From: Nigrospora sphaerica
Lineage: Eukaryota; Ascomycota; Sordariomycetes; Amphisphaeriales; Apiosporaceae
Assembly (NCBI GenBank): GCA_018287875.1
Contig: JAGVVL010000001.1
Location: 8,432,001-8,496,000, forward strand
Reading direction: 5' to 3'
Length of the DNA: 64,000 nt
In this document: in pieces, positions 34,995 to 46,045 of the stretch
Layout: the number at the start of each line of letters is the position of its first letter
How positions within the stretch are numbered: the first letter of the stretch is position 1
Made by a program: the position numbers and the translations under genes
Notes under the pieces: model-generated
Database searches by the model: none
Told to the model about the DNA's origin: nothing
The model's input: the letters and a program-made list of their open reading frames with translations, nothing else

Positions 34995-37650
34995 CTATCT
35001 CTGAGACGCAGCTGCGAGTTCCGCCTCGAGTCTACCCAAATCTTCACTCACAGACTCGGTACTCTTGAGCGTCAAGACGGCGGCTTTCTGAGCCACGCCG
35101 ATCAAACTCTCTACCTTGCCGCCCCATGCCAAGCCTGCAACAAGAACGCCCAAAAAGGTGTCCCCCACTCCGTTAACCGACACTACATCTTGCACGGCCT
35201 GGGCGACCGGGAATAGCCTCATATAGACGCCCCCCACGGGCGAACCCTCAATGCCCGAGCGGGACACGATGAAGGGTTTATGAGCCGGATCCGCGAGGCG
35301 GGGGTCATCCTTTGCGAGGATCTCCGTTAGCAGGGCGCCCTGGTCGCCCATTTTCGTGAGTATGGTGGGTATGTAGGGCAGCAGCTGAACGGCCTGCTGA
35401 GGAATCCCGGCATTCGTCATGCCGGCCGACGTAATCTGAACGAACTTCTCCCTGGCGCCGCGCATGCCAAAGGCGTCGACAATTTCCCACCACCGCTGGT
35501 CTTCCAGGTACCCGTTCTCGGAGGCAGCGGCGTGCATGGCGGCCAGCTCGTACTGATTCGGCGTGGCAAGATCCACGCTGGGCGAGGGATAGACCCCCAG
35601 GCTCTCCAGGCCCCGTGGGGGACAGAACAGACGAGCAGATTTGGCGTTAGAAACCGGCTCGAAGCCGACGCAAGCGCCGCTTCGCTTGGCCCTCTGGATC
35701 CACGCACGAATATCTGCGGCAGCCCAATTGCCATCGACCACCAGCCACTTTGGCTTCGAAGCCGCCACGATCGTGTCCCAGTGAGCTGGGTCGGAATGAG
35801 TCGTGAAGATATCCATATCCGCCATAGCCATGACTAGGCTCTTCTTGCCGTCGTTCACGGCCACGTACTGCGCAGTTCTGCACGTAGGATCACTCAACTG
35901 GAGTACGCATGAGGTGTCCATGCCGGCGGCTTCTAAGGACCTGATGACTGTAGAACCGGCGCTGCTTCTAATAAGTGGGTTTTCCCGTGTCTGGTAGGCA
36001 CCGCGATACTCACATGTCGTTGCCGACGATGCTGCACAGCCGGACCCCCATATCGCCGCTGACGCGGTGGGCAGCAAGAGCTACATTCCGCCCGACGCCG
36101 CCAATAGATTGGTTTATTGTCGCTGGATTGGACGTATGGAGGTGTGGGGATTGGTTGTTCGACATGTCCGGACCTGCATAGTTACAGCTCAGGTCTACGG
36201 CGACTGAGCCTGCCACCAGCACGTCGGCCGTTGCGCCTGTCTGTCTATGAATCAGTATTATGAGGGGACGTTGGGGAGCCGTACGCCGCAGTAGAGTGGG
36301 TGGTCCTTGGGCTTGGATGGGGACACAGCTGTCCGGAAGCAACTACTTCATCACGGCATACCTTTTTCGCAACGACGGGCTTTTCCGGCTCGGGAGATTT
36401 TACAGTATACCGTACTGTATGCGAGGTGGCACTGCTCCTGGATCCCAGCCATGTCAGATTTTTGAGATACAAATCAAGAGCAGCTCAGTGCTCACTTGCT
36501 AGGAAAGTCGACGCCATCGGCGATGAGGCGCGAAGTCGCAACGGCTATCTTGGCGGCTCTTTCTACATTCGCCCTCACAAGGGCGAGGTTGGCCGGTACA
36601 CTCCGACCGTCCGTAAGCTCCCGTATCCTTCGCAAGATGAACGGCGTGTTCTCGTTGCCAGAGACGGCCTGCTCCTTGGACTCCGAGACGGCCTGCTCGA
36701 TAATGACACTCATCTCCTCCTTGGGGATGGAGGCGTGGGCCGGAATCGGGTTGGCAAAGAGCAGCCCCGACTCGATATCAAGCCTTTCCTGCGCCAGGAT
36801 TATAGCGGCCGCCTCCTCCTCCGTCTGTACCACCGAGGGGCTCTTCACGCCGCTCTCTCGGGCCCAGAACGCTGGGAAGTCGACGGGGCCTTGTCGGCCG
36901 TCGGCGAAGGTGGACACGTGCACGCCCTGGGTTTCCAGGTACTCCAGAGTCCGGGGGAGATCCAGGAACCCCTTGCAACCACTGCTGATGACAGCCATCC
37001 TGGTGCGACCCAGCTCGGTCAAGTCGGCGGAGATATCGAAGGTGACATGGCCGTCGCGGTGGACACCTCCTAGACCCCCGGTGCCGAAGACGCGGATGCC
37101 TGCGAGTCTCGCCAAGATCATGGTACCTGCGATGGTCGTTCCACCGTTGATCTTGTTGCCCAGCATGCCCTGCAAAGTACTTAGAAAACGAGTCAGGCCC
37201 GGGGGAGCGACTACCGGAACATACCATGCCCACCAGGTACGCCATGTCCCGTCTGGACACCTTCCTGGGGGAATTGTTGGTCATGTGCGCCACTTCATCG
37301 GGCAGGAGGCCAACGGTCGGCACGCCCTCGAGGACGCCCACAACGGCGGGCACGGCGCCGTTCTTGCGCACTATGTCCTCGAGGTCGAGGCTGTCGCTCA
37401 TGGCTCCGTGCGTGTAAATGGTGGTTTCAAGGGCGACGATAGGCTTGTTGGTGGCCAGGGCGTCAGCGACCTCGTCCGAGATCTTGAGGAGACTCTGCAG
37501 AGCGCCCAGCTTGCCCGACCTGGGCGCGCCGGGGCCGGTCGACAGCGGAGCCGTTTGGAGGCGCTGCCATGGCTTGCTCAGGACCGTTGCGAAGCGTGAA
37601 GCTGGCCGCCCGTGACAGCAGCGTCCGACGAAGCCCCAGGTTTGGCGCAT
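34995..37650 (-). CDS. Fused pseudouridine-5'-phosphate glycosidase / pseudouridine kinase, 789 aa
   Basis: Bifunctional enzyme that would phosphorylate pseudouridine and split the phosphate into uracil and ribose-5-phosphate, salvaging modified RNA. Exons: 37650-37225, 37169-36496, 36437-36362, 36240-36014, 35961-34995; introns 55, 58, 121 and 52 nt, all in phase. Residues 1-45 are Arg-rich without acid (MRQTWGFVGRCCHGRP), like a mitochondrial presequence. The glycosidase half (~50-366) shows ALETTIYTHG, GGTTIAGTM, GTGGLGGVHRDG and VISSGCKGFLD. A 25-residue linker exon follows, then a PfkB-family kinase (~392-789) with ADVLVAGSVAVDL, INQSIGGVGRNVALAAHR and the catalytic NGVGDTFLG (D735). Escherichia coli has PsuG and PsuK as separate proteins; fusion is usual in filamentous fungi. 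The acceptor of the last intron has an alternative six bases upstream, adding two residues. An upstream ATG at 37725 exists. Confidence 0.93.
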
Positions 37651-38368
37651 GGCGGCTTGGAATTCAGACAGTAAGGGAGGGGTAGGGGCATGCGACGGAG
37701 CAGGGCTACAACTCGATAACAACACCTGGCCTTATAGACAGCGAGACGGCCGCCAAGTGACAGATTCTCGGTGGTATTGCTGTGCCTTTTTATCCCTGAG
37801 AGTGAAACGGATCCATGTGAGGGCAGACCTGTATAGTTCTGGGCAAGAGGCGCGCAGTGGGTACTCGTGTTATCGCACGGGCGATGCGCTCATTGGCGAA
37901 CCGGAGTCACAGGCTCTACTAATCACTTTACTGACCGTAGTCGGGGCTGAAGCTGGAGGGGCCGATTTAGATAGGCGGGGTTCCCATTGTACCCTGGAGG
38001 TGGGGTTGGCTTTCCTAGGGAAACCAGCAGTGCTGCAGATAGGGCGCCCGGCAGTTAGTCACAATTTCCATACAGTCCATCGCCTTCTAATGGGATCCCA
38101 GTGTGATTGAATTGCTCCGACGGGCAGATTCTGGCACTATTGTGGGAAGCGGGCATGCGCATACGCTTCTAAACAGACCAGGAGGCCTCACTACTCGTCA
38201 TTGACCCTGGCCGCAGGGCTACTTCAACACGGCCAAAAGGCGGACTACTCAAGGCAAACTGAGTGGCTCTGGGGATATATTCGTCGTAAACTATGTAAAA
38301 TATGCGTCGGATATTCGACCTCGGTATCGTTCCTGGCTGCCAGGGAAAAGCAAGCGGGTTCTGCCGTC
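37651..38368. other. Intergenic, ~0.7 kb
   Basis: Lies between the start of the pseudouridine gene and the 3' end of the hydroxyacid dehydrogenase gene, both on the minus strand. It should contain the pseudouridine gene promoter. No gene seen. Confidence 0.5.
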
Positions 38369-39825
38369 CTAGTACCCGTCCTTCCTGTTGACGAGGTTGA
38401 TTAGTTTCTCGCCCTTGCTGAACTTGTCGAGGTTCAGCTCGAGGATGTCGGCAGTGCGTGATCCGTACGACCGCGTGCTGGCGCTGACGTGGGGCGTGAT
38501 GATCAGGTTCTTCTTGGAGAACAGCGGGTGGCCGTCGGGCAGGGGCTCGGGGTCGGTGACGTCGAGGGCGGCGCCGCGGATCAAGCCCTCGTCCAGCGCC
38601 TGCATGAGGGCGTCCGTGTTGACGATGGGGCCACGGGCAATGTTGGAGAGGAAGGTCCGGCGCTTGGCCATGATCTTGAACTGGGCCTCGCCGATCAGCC
38701 CGTGCGTCAGCGGCGTCAGCGGCACCGCGATCACCAGCAGATCCAAATCCGCCCCGAGGAACTCGTCGATGGACGACGCGTCCGTTCCCGAGTACCAAGC
38801 CGACGGCAGCGACCCGTCCGGATCGCCGGTCCCGGGCACGATGTACCCCGTGTCGCGCCGCGACTCGGGCGTCGGGCGCGGGTGGTTGGTGTAGGCGACG
38901 ACATCCATGCCCATGGCCTTGGCCACGCGAGCCACCTGCCTACCGATACTGCCGTACCCGAGGATGCCCCTGCGTGTTGAGCTTTGTCAGACAATGATGC
39001 GGGTGGCTCTGCCGTTCGAACGGGAGGATACTGACACTCGTTTGGAGACACAGTCGTCCACTCCTCCACCCTCCGGGCTCAAGTCCAGCGAATCCCAGTC
39101 CCATTCCCACTTCTGCTTTCGCTGGTTCTCCAGGTACTTGGGGACTTCAGCGGGGTCAGCCTGGTCTTGGGGGCAGACAATGGCTAATCGAAGAGACTTA
39201 CTCCTGTGGTTGAGAGCCAGAAAGGTACAAACGACCCATTCCGCGATTTGCGGTCTGCACATGGCAGATTGGTCAACGATGGTCCCCGTACGTACCCACA
39301 CGCCTTTTGTCACCGGGGCTCTGCCCGGAATCCTGAGGGATAGCATTGTCAAACTTACCCGTGAACACCGTTGGCAGTGCAGAACTTGACCTTGGTGTCA
39401 GTGAAAATCGGCTTGTTCAGGACATGGTTCGCCCCGGCACTGTGCAGCTAGTGAATGCGCCGTTAGCCCTCCCCACGTGAACTATCTGACCGGATATTGG
39501 CGATGAGGAAACCTACTTGGACCAACTGCAGCTTGGGAGCTTGTTCTGGGGTGGGGAGCACGGCGCCGGTCAGCAGAATGGTGATATTGGCCCAGTCGAG
39601 ATTCTCATTGACCGTCTGGTTCCTAAAAGTATCTTGCTCTTCGATGACGATCTCGAGGCCCGGATGCGCTGCTTTGATTTTCTTGAACCACTCCTCGCTG
39701 GGAAGCAACATTTTAGAAGTCAGATACAGCAGCTTGTGGCCGTCCAGAGCGCCATTGGGCGCAGACGCGAGACTGCTACCCGCGCCCCCGGATCCTCCAG
39801 CGCCCGAGGTATATTGGAGTTGCAT
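38369..39825 (-). CDS. D-isomer-specific 2-hydroxyacid dehydrogenase, 386 aa
   Basis: NAD(P)-dependent oxidoreductase of the D-2-hydroxyacid dehydrogenase family (glyoxylate/hydroxypyruvate reductase-like), probably cytosolic. Exons: 39825-39517, 39447-39359, 39254-39202, 39144-39036, 38969-38369; introns 69, 104, 57 and 66 nt. The Rossmann motif GILGYGSIGRQVA begins at residue 188 and spans the exon 4/5 join. The catalytic triad is present: R299 in NIARGPIVNT, E328 in DVTDPEPLPDGHPLF and H347 in IITPHVSAST. The substrate-domain signature NGVHGPQIAEWVV is rebuilt only when the 104-nt intron is removed, which supports the gene model. Acceptors include one AAG (39147-39145). The N-terminal ~25 residues are Gly/Ser-rich. 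Substrate is not determined by the sequence. Splicing of the small 53-nt exon is the least certain part. Confidence 0.92.
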
Positions 39826-41630
39826 CGTAACAAGCGTTGTTTACGAAGAGAATGTTGATCGAACGAAAGACCAAAGGAAGGGCAAATCTTGGGTTTGTTC
39901 ACGTAGCTGTGAACTTTCGGGAAAATCGCTCTGCTCTGATCTCGGGTTCGCAAGGAACTTGGATATTACCAAGCGTAAGCACTATCTACCGGCTGCCACC
40001 GTATCGTATCGAACCCCCCGCCGCAAGAGCACGTCGGACCTAAATGCGATTGCGTAGTCCTGCCTGTCCCTGCCTTTCTTTATGCACTTAAACAGGATCG
40101 ATTTGTCAGCCCTCAAGGCTCCCCACTGTCATGGTGGAGGCGGCATGCAAAAAGCCCACCCTTGCGGCGCCGTTATCAGTAGCGAATTCGGCAGTGGAAT
40201 TTCCCAAACACCAGCCACAGCTGCTGCAACGACTCGTTGTTACCTCAGGTGCGATCTGATGCCAGCGGAGTCAGCGAGCAACTGGAGCCCAAGTCCTATG
40301 CCCCTATACCAGCCGACTTTGTGACAGGTACAGATGTGAGTAGCCTGCGACAGACGCGTATCACGGTAACGCGGCGAGCGGTGCCGTGCCGTCCAGCTCC
40401 AAAGCCAGCCAAGCTTTCGTGATCATGGAAGGTGAGACCGCGATGAGCGAAGACGTCCTAGGCCCAGACTCGGTCCCGAATGCCATCCAACGGCATCTCT
40501 CGCGATGCATTCGGCGTCCAGCTGGGGATGTTAAAGAACAGAGGCCTTCCGGTGCCAACGGGCGAAGTGTTCGCGTCGCTGGCCGATGGCGGCAATTGGT
40601 CGAGGGCGGCACAGCATAGATAAACCCCTCCAGGAGCGACGCCCTGATTGCCAAGACAAGTCAGATCCCAGGGCCGCCCGTTAGCATGACAGCCGTATTC
40701 GAGGCCTCCCTGACCTGCCCGGCTGCGTTCTCTTGGCGCTTGAGTGAGGGGAAGATCTCAATAAGCTTAATGAGCCTACCGGAGCGCCGGCCTCATATAG
40801 GAAGCTGAGCGGCGTGACCCGAGACCGATTGCTCGCTTGCCGGCGCCAGCTGGTCCTGTCGTCTGGTGTGAAGATTGCCCGAAGAGGCAGGTTGACGACT
40901 TCATATCAAAGGTTGCCAGGCCACCTACCGAGTCCAGTCTCGACCTCATCGGCACTGAGGGGATGGCCCCAGGGGTGGTTCTTGGCACTGATGAATATCT
41001 GCCAATGGAGACGCGGGGACGCTATCGCCAAGGGGGGTGGCCCTGGGCAGCGACTCGTACTTCAGGGCCAAAGCCTAGCCAGCAAATCAATCCGTGACGG
41101 CGTCCTCCCTAAATAGGCGAATTCGCCGCACGACCTGCGGAACCTGGGGTATACAAGTCGTACCCAACGGGCACGATTCAGACCGCGTGCAACGCGGCAG
41201 ACGTCACGCCTCAACCATATCCTCGCCGGCTGGTAGCTGATATGGTGCCCGCAGGCACTCGTCTTATCGCTCGACATGCTTGTGCCTTGAGCTCTTTCCC
41301 TAGGTGCCGCCTCTCGTCTGACCCTGTTGCAGTGATGCTTCCGGGAGTTATGGGTTCCTGCCTCTTTGGGAAGTCGCCAGGGGGATGGGTTGCATCGAAC
41401 GGCATGCACGGCCGTAGTAGTGGGAAGATATGCATACCTCCTTCCCTTCTCATCCTGGCAGCGATCTCGCGCCATCGGTTGTTTCCTCTGGTGCTGGGGG
41501 TTCTTGTATTTGAACCAGACCTGCCCCCTCGCTAGGGAATTATCTTCGCCCGAAGCTGCTCTTTCTAGAGGTCAACCCTCGAGTCCAGTTGGTTCTCTGA
41601 CAGCAGGTCCCTTCCTCCCAGCTCTTTGCC
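39826..41630. other. Divergent intergenic region, ~1.8 kb
   Basis: Between the divergent dehydrogenase (minus) and carboxypeptidase (plus) genes, so both promoters lie here. No coding family, RNA gene or repeat was recognised. Confidence 0.5.
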
Positions 41631-43118
41631 ATGAAGCTGCTCCACACCCTCCTGTCCGTCGCCTCGCTGGCGTCGGCAGCTGTCATCTCGGCCCGCGAGG
41701 ACAAGGTCAGCTACGACGGCTTCAAGGTCTTTCGTATCAATGCCACGGATGGAATCGACGACCTCCGCGCTAAAGTGGCCACGCTTTCCAAGACTCTGGC
41801 CTTGCACGGTCACGCCGATCATCTGGACGTGGCCGTGGCCCCGAGCGAAGCCGAGGCCTTCGATGCCCTTGGTTTCTCGGCCGAGATCCTCGACGAGGAC
41901 CTGGGTGCTTCCATCGCCGCCGAGGGTCCCCTTGTGAGCTACGAAGGTTCGTACCCTCTCCGTACGCCAAGTGGCGACGTTACACTGCCAAACCGTGTAG
42001 ATTAACTCCTGTGTCAAGGTGTGCCGAAGGTGCAAGCCTTGTCTGGTGTGCAGGCCGCCGCTCTGCCCAGCGCGTCGTGGTTCGACGGCTACCATGCGTA
42101 CGCCGACCACCTACAGTTCTTGAAGGACCTGCAGTCGGCTTTCCCACAGAACTCGGAGATCCTCGAGATTGGCGCATCGTACCAGGGACGTCAGATCACT
42201 GGTATTCACCTGTGGGGTAGCGGCGGAAAGGGCTCCAAGCCTGCCGTGTACTTCCACGGCACTGTCCACGCCCGAGAGTGGATTGCTACCATGGTACGAC
42301 GCTCATGATGGTGTAACTTTGGCTGTGATACTGATTCTGGGTCGCAGGTCGTTGAGTACCTGGGTTACCAGCTCGTCTCGGGCTACGGCAGCGACGCAGC
42401 TGTCAAGAGCATGCTTGATAGCTATGACTTCTATCTCTTCCCGGTCGTCAACCCCGATGGTAAGCCCCGTAATCTGACCCGCCCTCTCACGGTACGTTTT
42501 GCTCACACCAGGCCAGGATTCACCTACACCCAGTCGACCGACAGGCTCTGGCGCAAGAACCGTATGCCCCGGTCTACCACGTCGGCGGTTGGAACCGATA
42601 TCAACCGCAACTGGCCGTACCAGTGGGATGTTCGCGGAGGCGCCTCGACGACACCCTCGGCCGAGGACTTCAAGGGGCTGGCAGCGGGCGATACGCCCGA
42701 GGTTAAGGTCTTGAAGGCGTTCTCTGACAAGCTCGCAAGTGGCCGGGGCATTCGGTTGTACATTGACTTCCACGCGTACGGCCAGTACATCCTGCTGCCC
42801 TACGGCTACACTTGCAGCAAGACGGCCTCCAACGATGCCAAGCAGGAGAGTCTGGCTTCGGGCCTGGCATCGGCCATTTCCAAGTCGTACCAGAAGAGAT
42901 TCACGGCGGGCCCCATCTGTCAAACGCTGTACGCCGCGACTGGCGGCTCGACCGACTACATGACGGATGTGGCCAAGACCACGTACGCCTGGGCGATTGA
43001 GCTGAGAGGAGGCGGCAGTGGCTCGAGTGGCTTCGTTCTGCCCGCCAGCCAGATCCTGCCGAGCGGCGTGGAGATTTGGGCGGGAATGAAGTACCTGGTG
43101 CCGCAGCTCTCGAGTTAA
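41631..43118 (+). CDS. Secreted M14A metallocarboxypeptidase (MCPA-like pro-carboxypeptidase), 434 aa
   Basis: Extracellular zinc carboxypeptidase that trims C-terminal residues from peptides. Exons: 41631-41946, 42019-42293, 42348-42459, 42517-43118; introns 72, 54 and 57 nt in phase. A signal peptide is clear ([21 protein letters not shown]). A ~100-residue propeptide follows ([11 protein letters not shown]..), then the peptidase domain: zinc ligands in [13 protein letters not shown] (first H and E of HxxE), Arg in [11 protein letters not shown], the third zinc His in [16 protein letters not shown], and the catalytic Glu in [11 protein letters not shown]. Length matches fungal MCPA (~420 aa) including the pro-region. 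Such enzymes are abundant in entomopathogenic and saprotrophic Hypocreales, where they act with secreted endoproteases. Preference between A- and B-type side chains cannot be read from the sequence alone. Confidence 0.95.
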
Positions 43119-45021
43119 ACCCCTGCCTAATCAGGGATCGCACGGGTATACCCCTTGTTAGCACAGCCTTATTCATATATGGAGATCTCTGACGTTCCGG
43201 CGTCCCTTGAAAGTATCGTTGACTTCTTTCCACCCGCCCGTCCTAGCTCTTCTTCCTCTTCCCCCTCCCCACCTACGGGGAGCAACCATAACTGCCCGGG
43301 TTCTCTCGGCGTCGCACCATTAGAAAACGAATACAGCGTGCGTGCTTGTCTCTATACCGGTGGTAACGACAGCCGCATCGACATACAGTCTGCTCTTGGT
43401 GTTCGTGGGAATCGTGCTCTGTTGAGTACTTTCGTACTTCCACCGGCTCCGCGTCGCCTGCATATCGAGACGCTTAGGGCGGCAGAGCTCGTCACACTAT
43501 GTTGGCCATACCGTACAAAAGAGATTGGGACTGGGTCCGGAAATGGCGGAAGTTTCATGCTCTCGGCCGGTCAACAGCATTCAACGTCATTCAAATCAAG
43601 AAGAACAAATGGTAGCTCAAAGAACGACAATAGTTAGTACCGAATTCGATAATGACATTATGCTCTTACAGCCTCGTAAAACATAAACACTAAGAAAGCA
43701 CCGTAAATGAATGAGAGAAAGTAAAATCCTTTACATGCTCATAATATCTCCCTCTAGCAACACTCCTGTAATATCTAAAATCCCATATCCACCCATCACT
43801 AGCTTAATCCTCCGCTGTGTACCTATGATTTCCCTAGGGTTTAGTAAGAACGGTGCGTGAGACATGTAATAAACCGGGCGGTTAACGGCCTCTGACCGCG
43901 TGAAAGGGGCACTTAAGGCTGGCCTTGTAAATCGCTTTCCGGGGTTCAGCGTAAGCGTCTTGTCCCCCCTCGGAGCAATCTTCCCATTCTTCCCTATAGA
44001 AGCAGCCCCAGCCATAGCCAGTCTAAGAGAGCTAGTGATGGCAACTATAAATCGCTAGAGCAAATTTCGAGATAATTCGAAAACGAATGAAACATCCCGT
44101 GCACCATTTTCGTCTGTTACATCCGGGTAAACTAACACCCTTCTTAAGTGCGTCTTTAGCACCTCGTATGCGTCTTTAAAACCTTTTCAAGTGCAGATGT
44201 AGCACCCAAATATGAGTGGATTGTCACAGAGTAATGTTTTAAGTATTTCGTTTAAGCACAATCGAAATGTAAGGCAACTGTGTGCATCCTGTATCACAAT
44301 CCCGTGCATTGTAGAGAATACCCAATTAACCTAACGTCGGCACGGACGACATAGTATACGATGGATAATTAGCTATACTTGATACGACACTATTCTTTTG
44401 GGTAGTGACCTGTTTGTATAGACAGCTGATGGTGCTATGGGCTCGGACCGAGCACCGTTGTCGTAGCGAGTAAGGGAGCTTTCACGACCGGCGTCGGCTT
44501 TGTTCGCTAGGTACTTACTTAAGTGGAAGCACATTAATTGAATGGCCGTGTAGGAAGTACTAGGAGTAAGGTAACGAGCTTGACAATCCATTTTCCGTTG
44601 ACCCTCTTCCTGTCTGGCCCCTTACCTCGCGGCGCCCTAGACCAATATGGCCGCTTTGTGCAGCGGTCCTGAAGTGGTTCCAGGTGTTAAGTAAGGGGTG
44701 AGCGAGCCAGAAGAAAGCGCGCCATACGAGCCCTCTTGTCGATGCTGGATCGCTTACTGCTTCCACTCCGACTTTGAACCCCGCCGTCCGAGTTCGGATG
44801 AAGGAGCCTGGCGTTGAGGATTAGCTATATACCATAAGGGGCTCGATTGTCTGGCTAACAACGGATAACATAAACGACAACATCACGCGACCGACTGCTC
44901 AAATTACCTCAATTATTTTCCAGCCCATTATGAGTTCATAATCCTCGCTCATATCTCCTAAAGCACCAACCCCACACTCTTTGAAGAAGCACCATCATCA
45001 CAAGGGCTTTGTTCTACCATA
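43119..45021. other. Intergenic region with AT-richer island
   Basis: About 1.9 kb. From ~43600 to ~44450 the sequence is clearly AT-richer than the surroundings and contains a 94-codon minus-strand frame (separate entry). The pattern looks like a decayed insertion, but no terminal repeat was found. Confidence 0.5.
43731..44015 (-). other. Unassigned 94-codon open frame in the AT-rich island
   Basis: The frame starts MAGAASIGKNGKIAPRG and contains FLLNPREIIGTQRRIKLVMGG. It has no recognised domain, no intron signals needed, and basic composition. It could be a fragment of an old element or chance. It is listed because it is the only sizeable frame within the compositional island. Confidence 0.25.
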
Positions 45022-46045
45022 ATGTCCCTACAATCGACTACGATGGCGATGCCGGTTTTCCGAACCCAGCGCCATGGAGATGCCCGGCTCCTCAAAAGTG
45101 CGTGTCTAAAGCGCAAGCCACAGCCTACAGCACCGGCGGCAGAAGTCATTATCGAGGCATCTCATCAAGGAGTCTCAGGCACAACACTCCAATCAGCTCC
45201 TCCACTACACCTCGGCATGTTTGGGATTGGCAAACCATTAGGAAAGGACAAGCTTGGGCGCGTATATCTCGCCAGGCACCGCGTTTCTGGCTATATGCGC
45301 CCTGAAAGTGCTAAACAAGGACGAGATTACCCATGACGGAGACGAAAAACATGTCAGACGCGAGATTGAGGTGCACAGCAACCTTCGACAACCCGGCTTC
45401 CTTGAAAAAAATTTTGGCTGGTTCCACGATGCCACTCGCATCTTCATCATCCTCAAGTTCGCAGCTGGTGGAGAACTATACAAGAGCCTGCGACAGGAAG
45501 GTCGGTTTTCCGAGCAACGTGCAGCGACATATGCTGCTCAGGTTGCACCGGCCTTGCAGTACCTTCATGGCAAAAAAGTCATATACCGCGACATCAAACC
45601 CGAGAACATCCTGGTGGGTCTTCGTGGCGAGCTGAAACTAGCCGACTTTGGCTACAGCGTTCATGCTCCCAGTGATTTCCGGCGAACTCTTTGCGGAACA
45701 TTTGATTACTTGCCTCCGGAGATGCTGACCACTACCGAGGTCAAGTACACCAAAGCCGTTGATCACTGGAGTCTTGGTGTTTTGACTCGCGAGTTTCTTA
45801 CTGGCGAGGCTCCTTTCGAAGATACCCCGGTCATGACACTGAGGAGGATCGTCAAGGGCCAATGAAGCCTCTCCCAGCATATCTTTCTCCCGACGCGAAG
45901 AGGTTTGTTTACTCAGTATGTCCCCGTATGCTTCTTTGGCTTTCCATGCTAATCTGTATAGTTATTGATGTTGAAGCCGACGGGGCGAATGCCGTTGCAT
46001 GATGTCCATCATCCTTGGATCGTGAAGAGCTGTTCAGATGAGTAG
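45022..46045 (+). pseudogene. Aurora-type (Ipl1/Ark1) Ser/Thr kinase copy with two frameshifts
   Basis: Reads as an Aurora kinase from start to end but in shifted frames. Frame 1 runs [32 protein letters not shown] to about 45295. A one-base loss then moves the match to the frame of [22 protein letters not shown], which holds to ~45855. A second shift leads to [18 protein letters not shown], an intron (45916-45961, GTATGT..CTAAT..TATAG), and a C-terminus GRMPLHDVHHPWIVK with stop at 46045. In the kinase core the HRD motif is YRD ([12 protein letters not shown]), DFG is intact ([12 protein letters not shown]), and the P-loop reads GKDKLG where Aurora kinases have a GKGKFG-like sequence. The retained intron means a DNA-level duplicate, not a retrocopy. 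Sequencing error is the alternative for the shifts, but the altered HRD and P-loop point to relaxed selection. A functional Aurora gene should exist elsewhere. Confidence 0.85.

Noticed and set aside
43731..44015. Transposase or reverse-transcriptase fragment
   Set aside because: No catalytic or zinc-finger motif could be recognised in the 94-residue frame, so it is kept only as an unassigned frame.
45022..45865. Intact kinase gene at this locus
   Set aside because: No pair of splice sites explains the frame change at ~45296 or the one at ~45857; both are best explained by small indels, so it is listed as a pseudogene.
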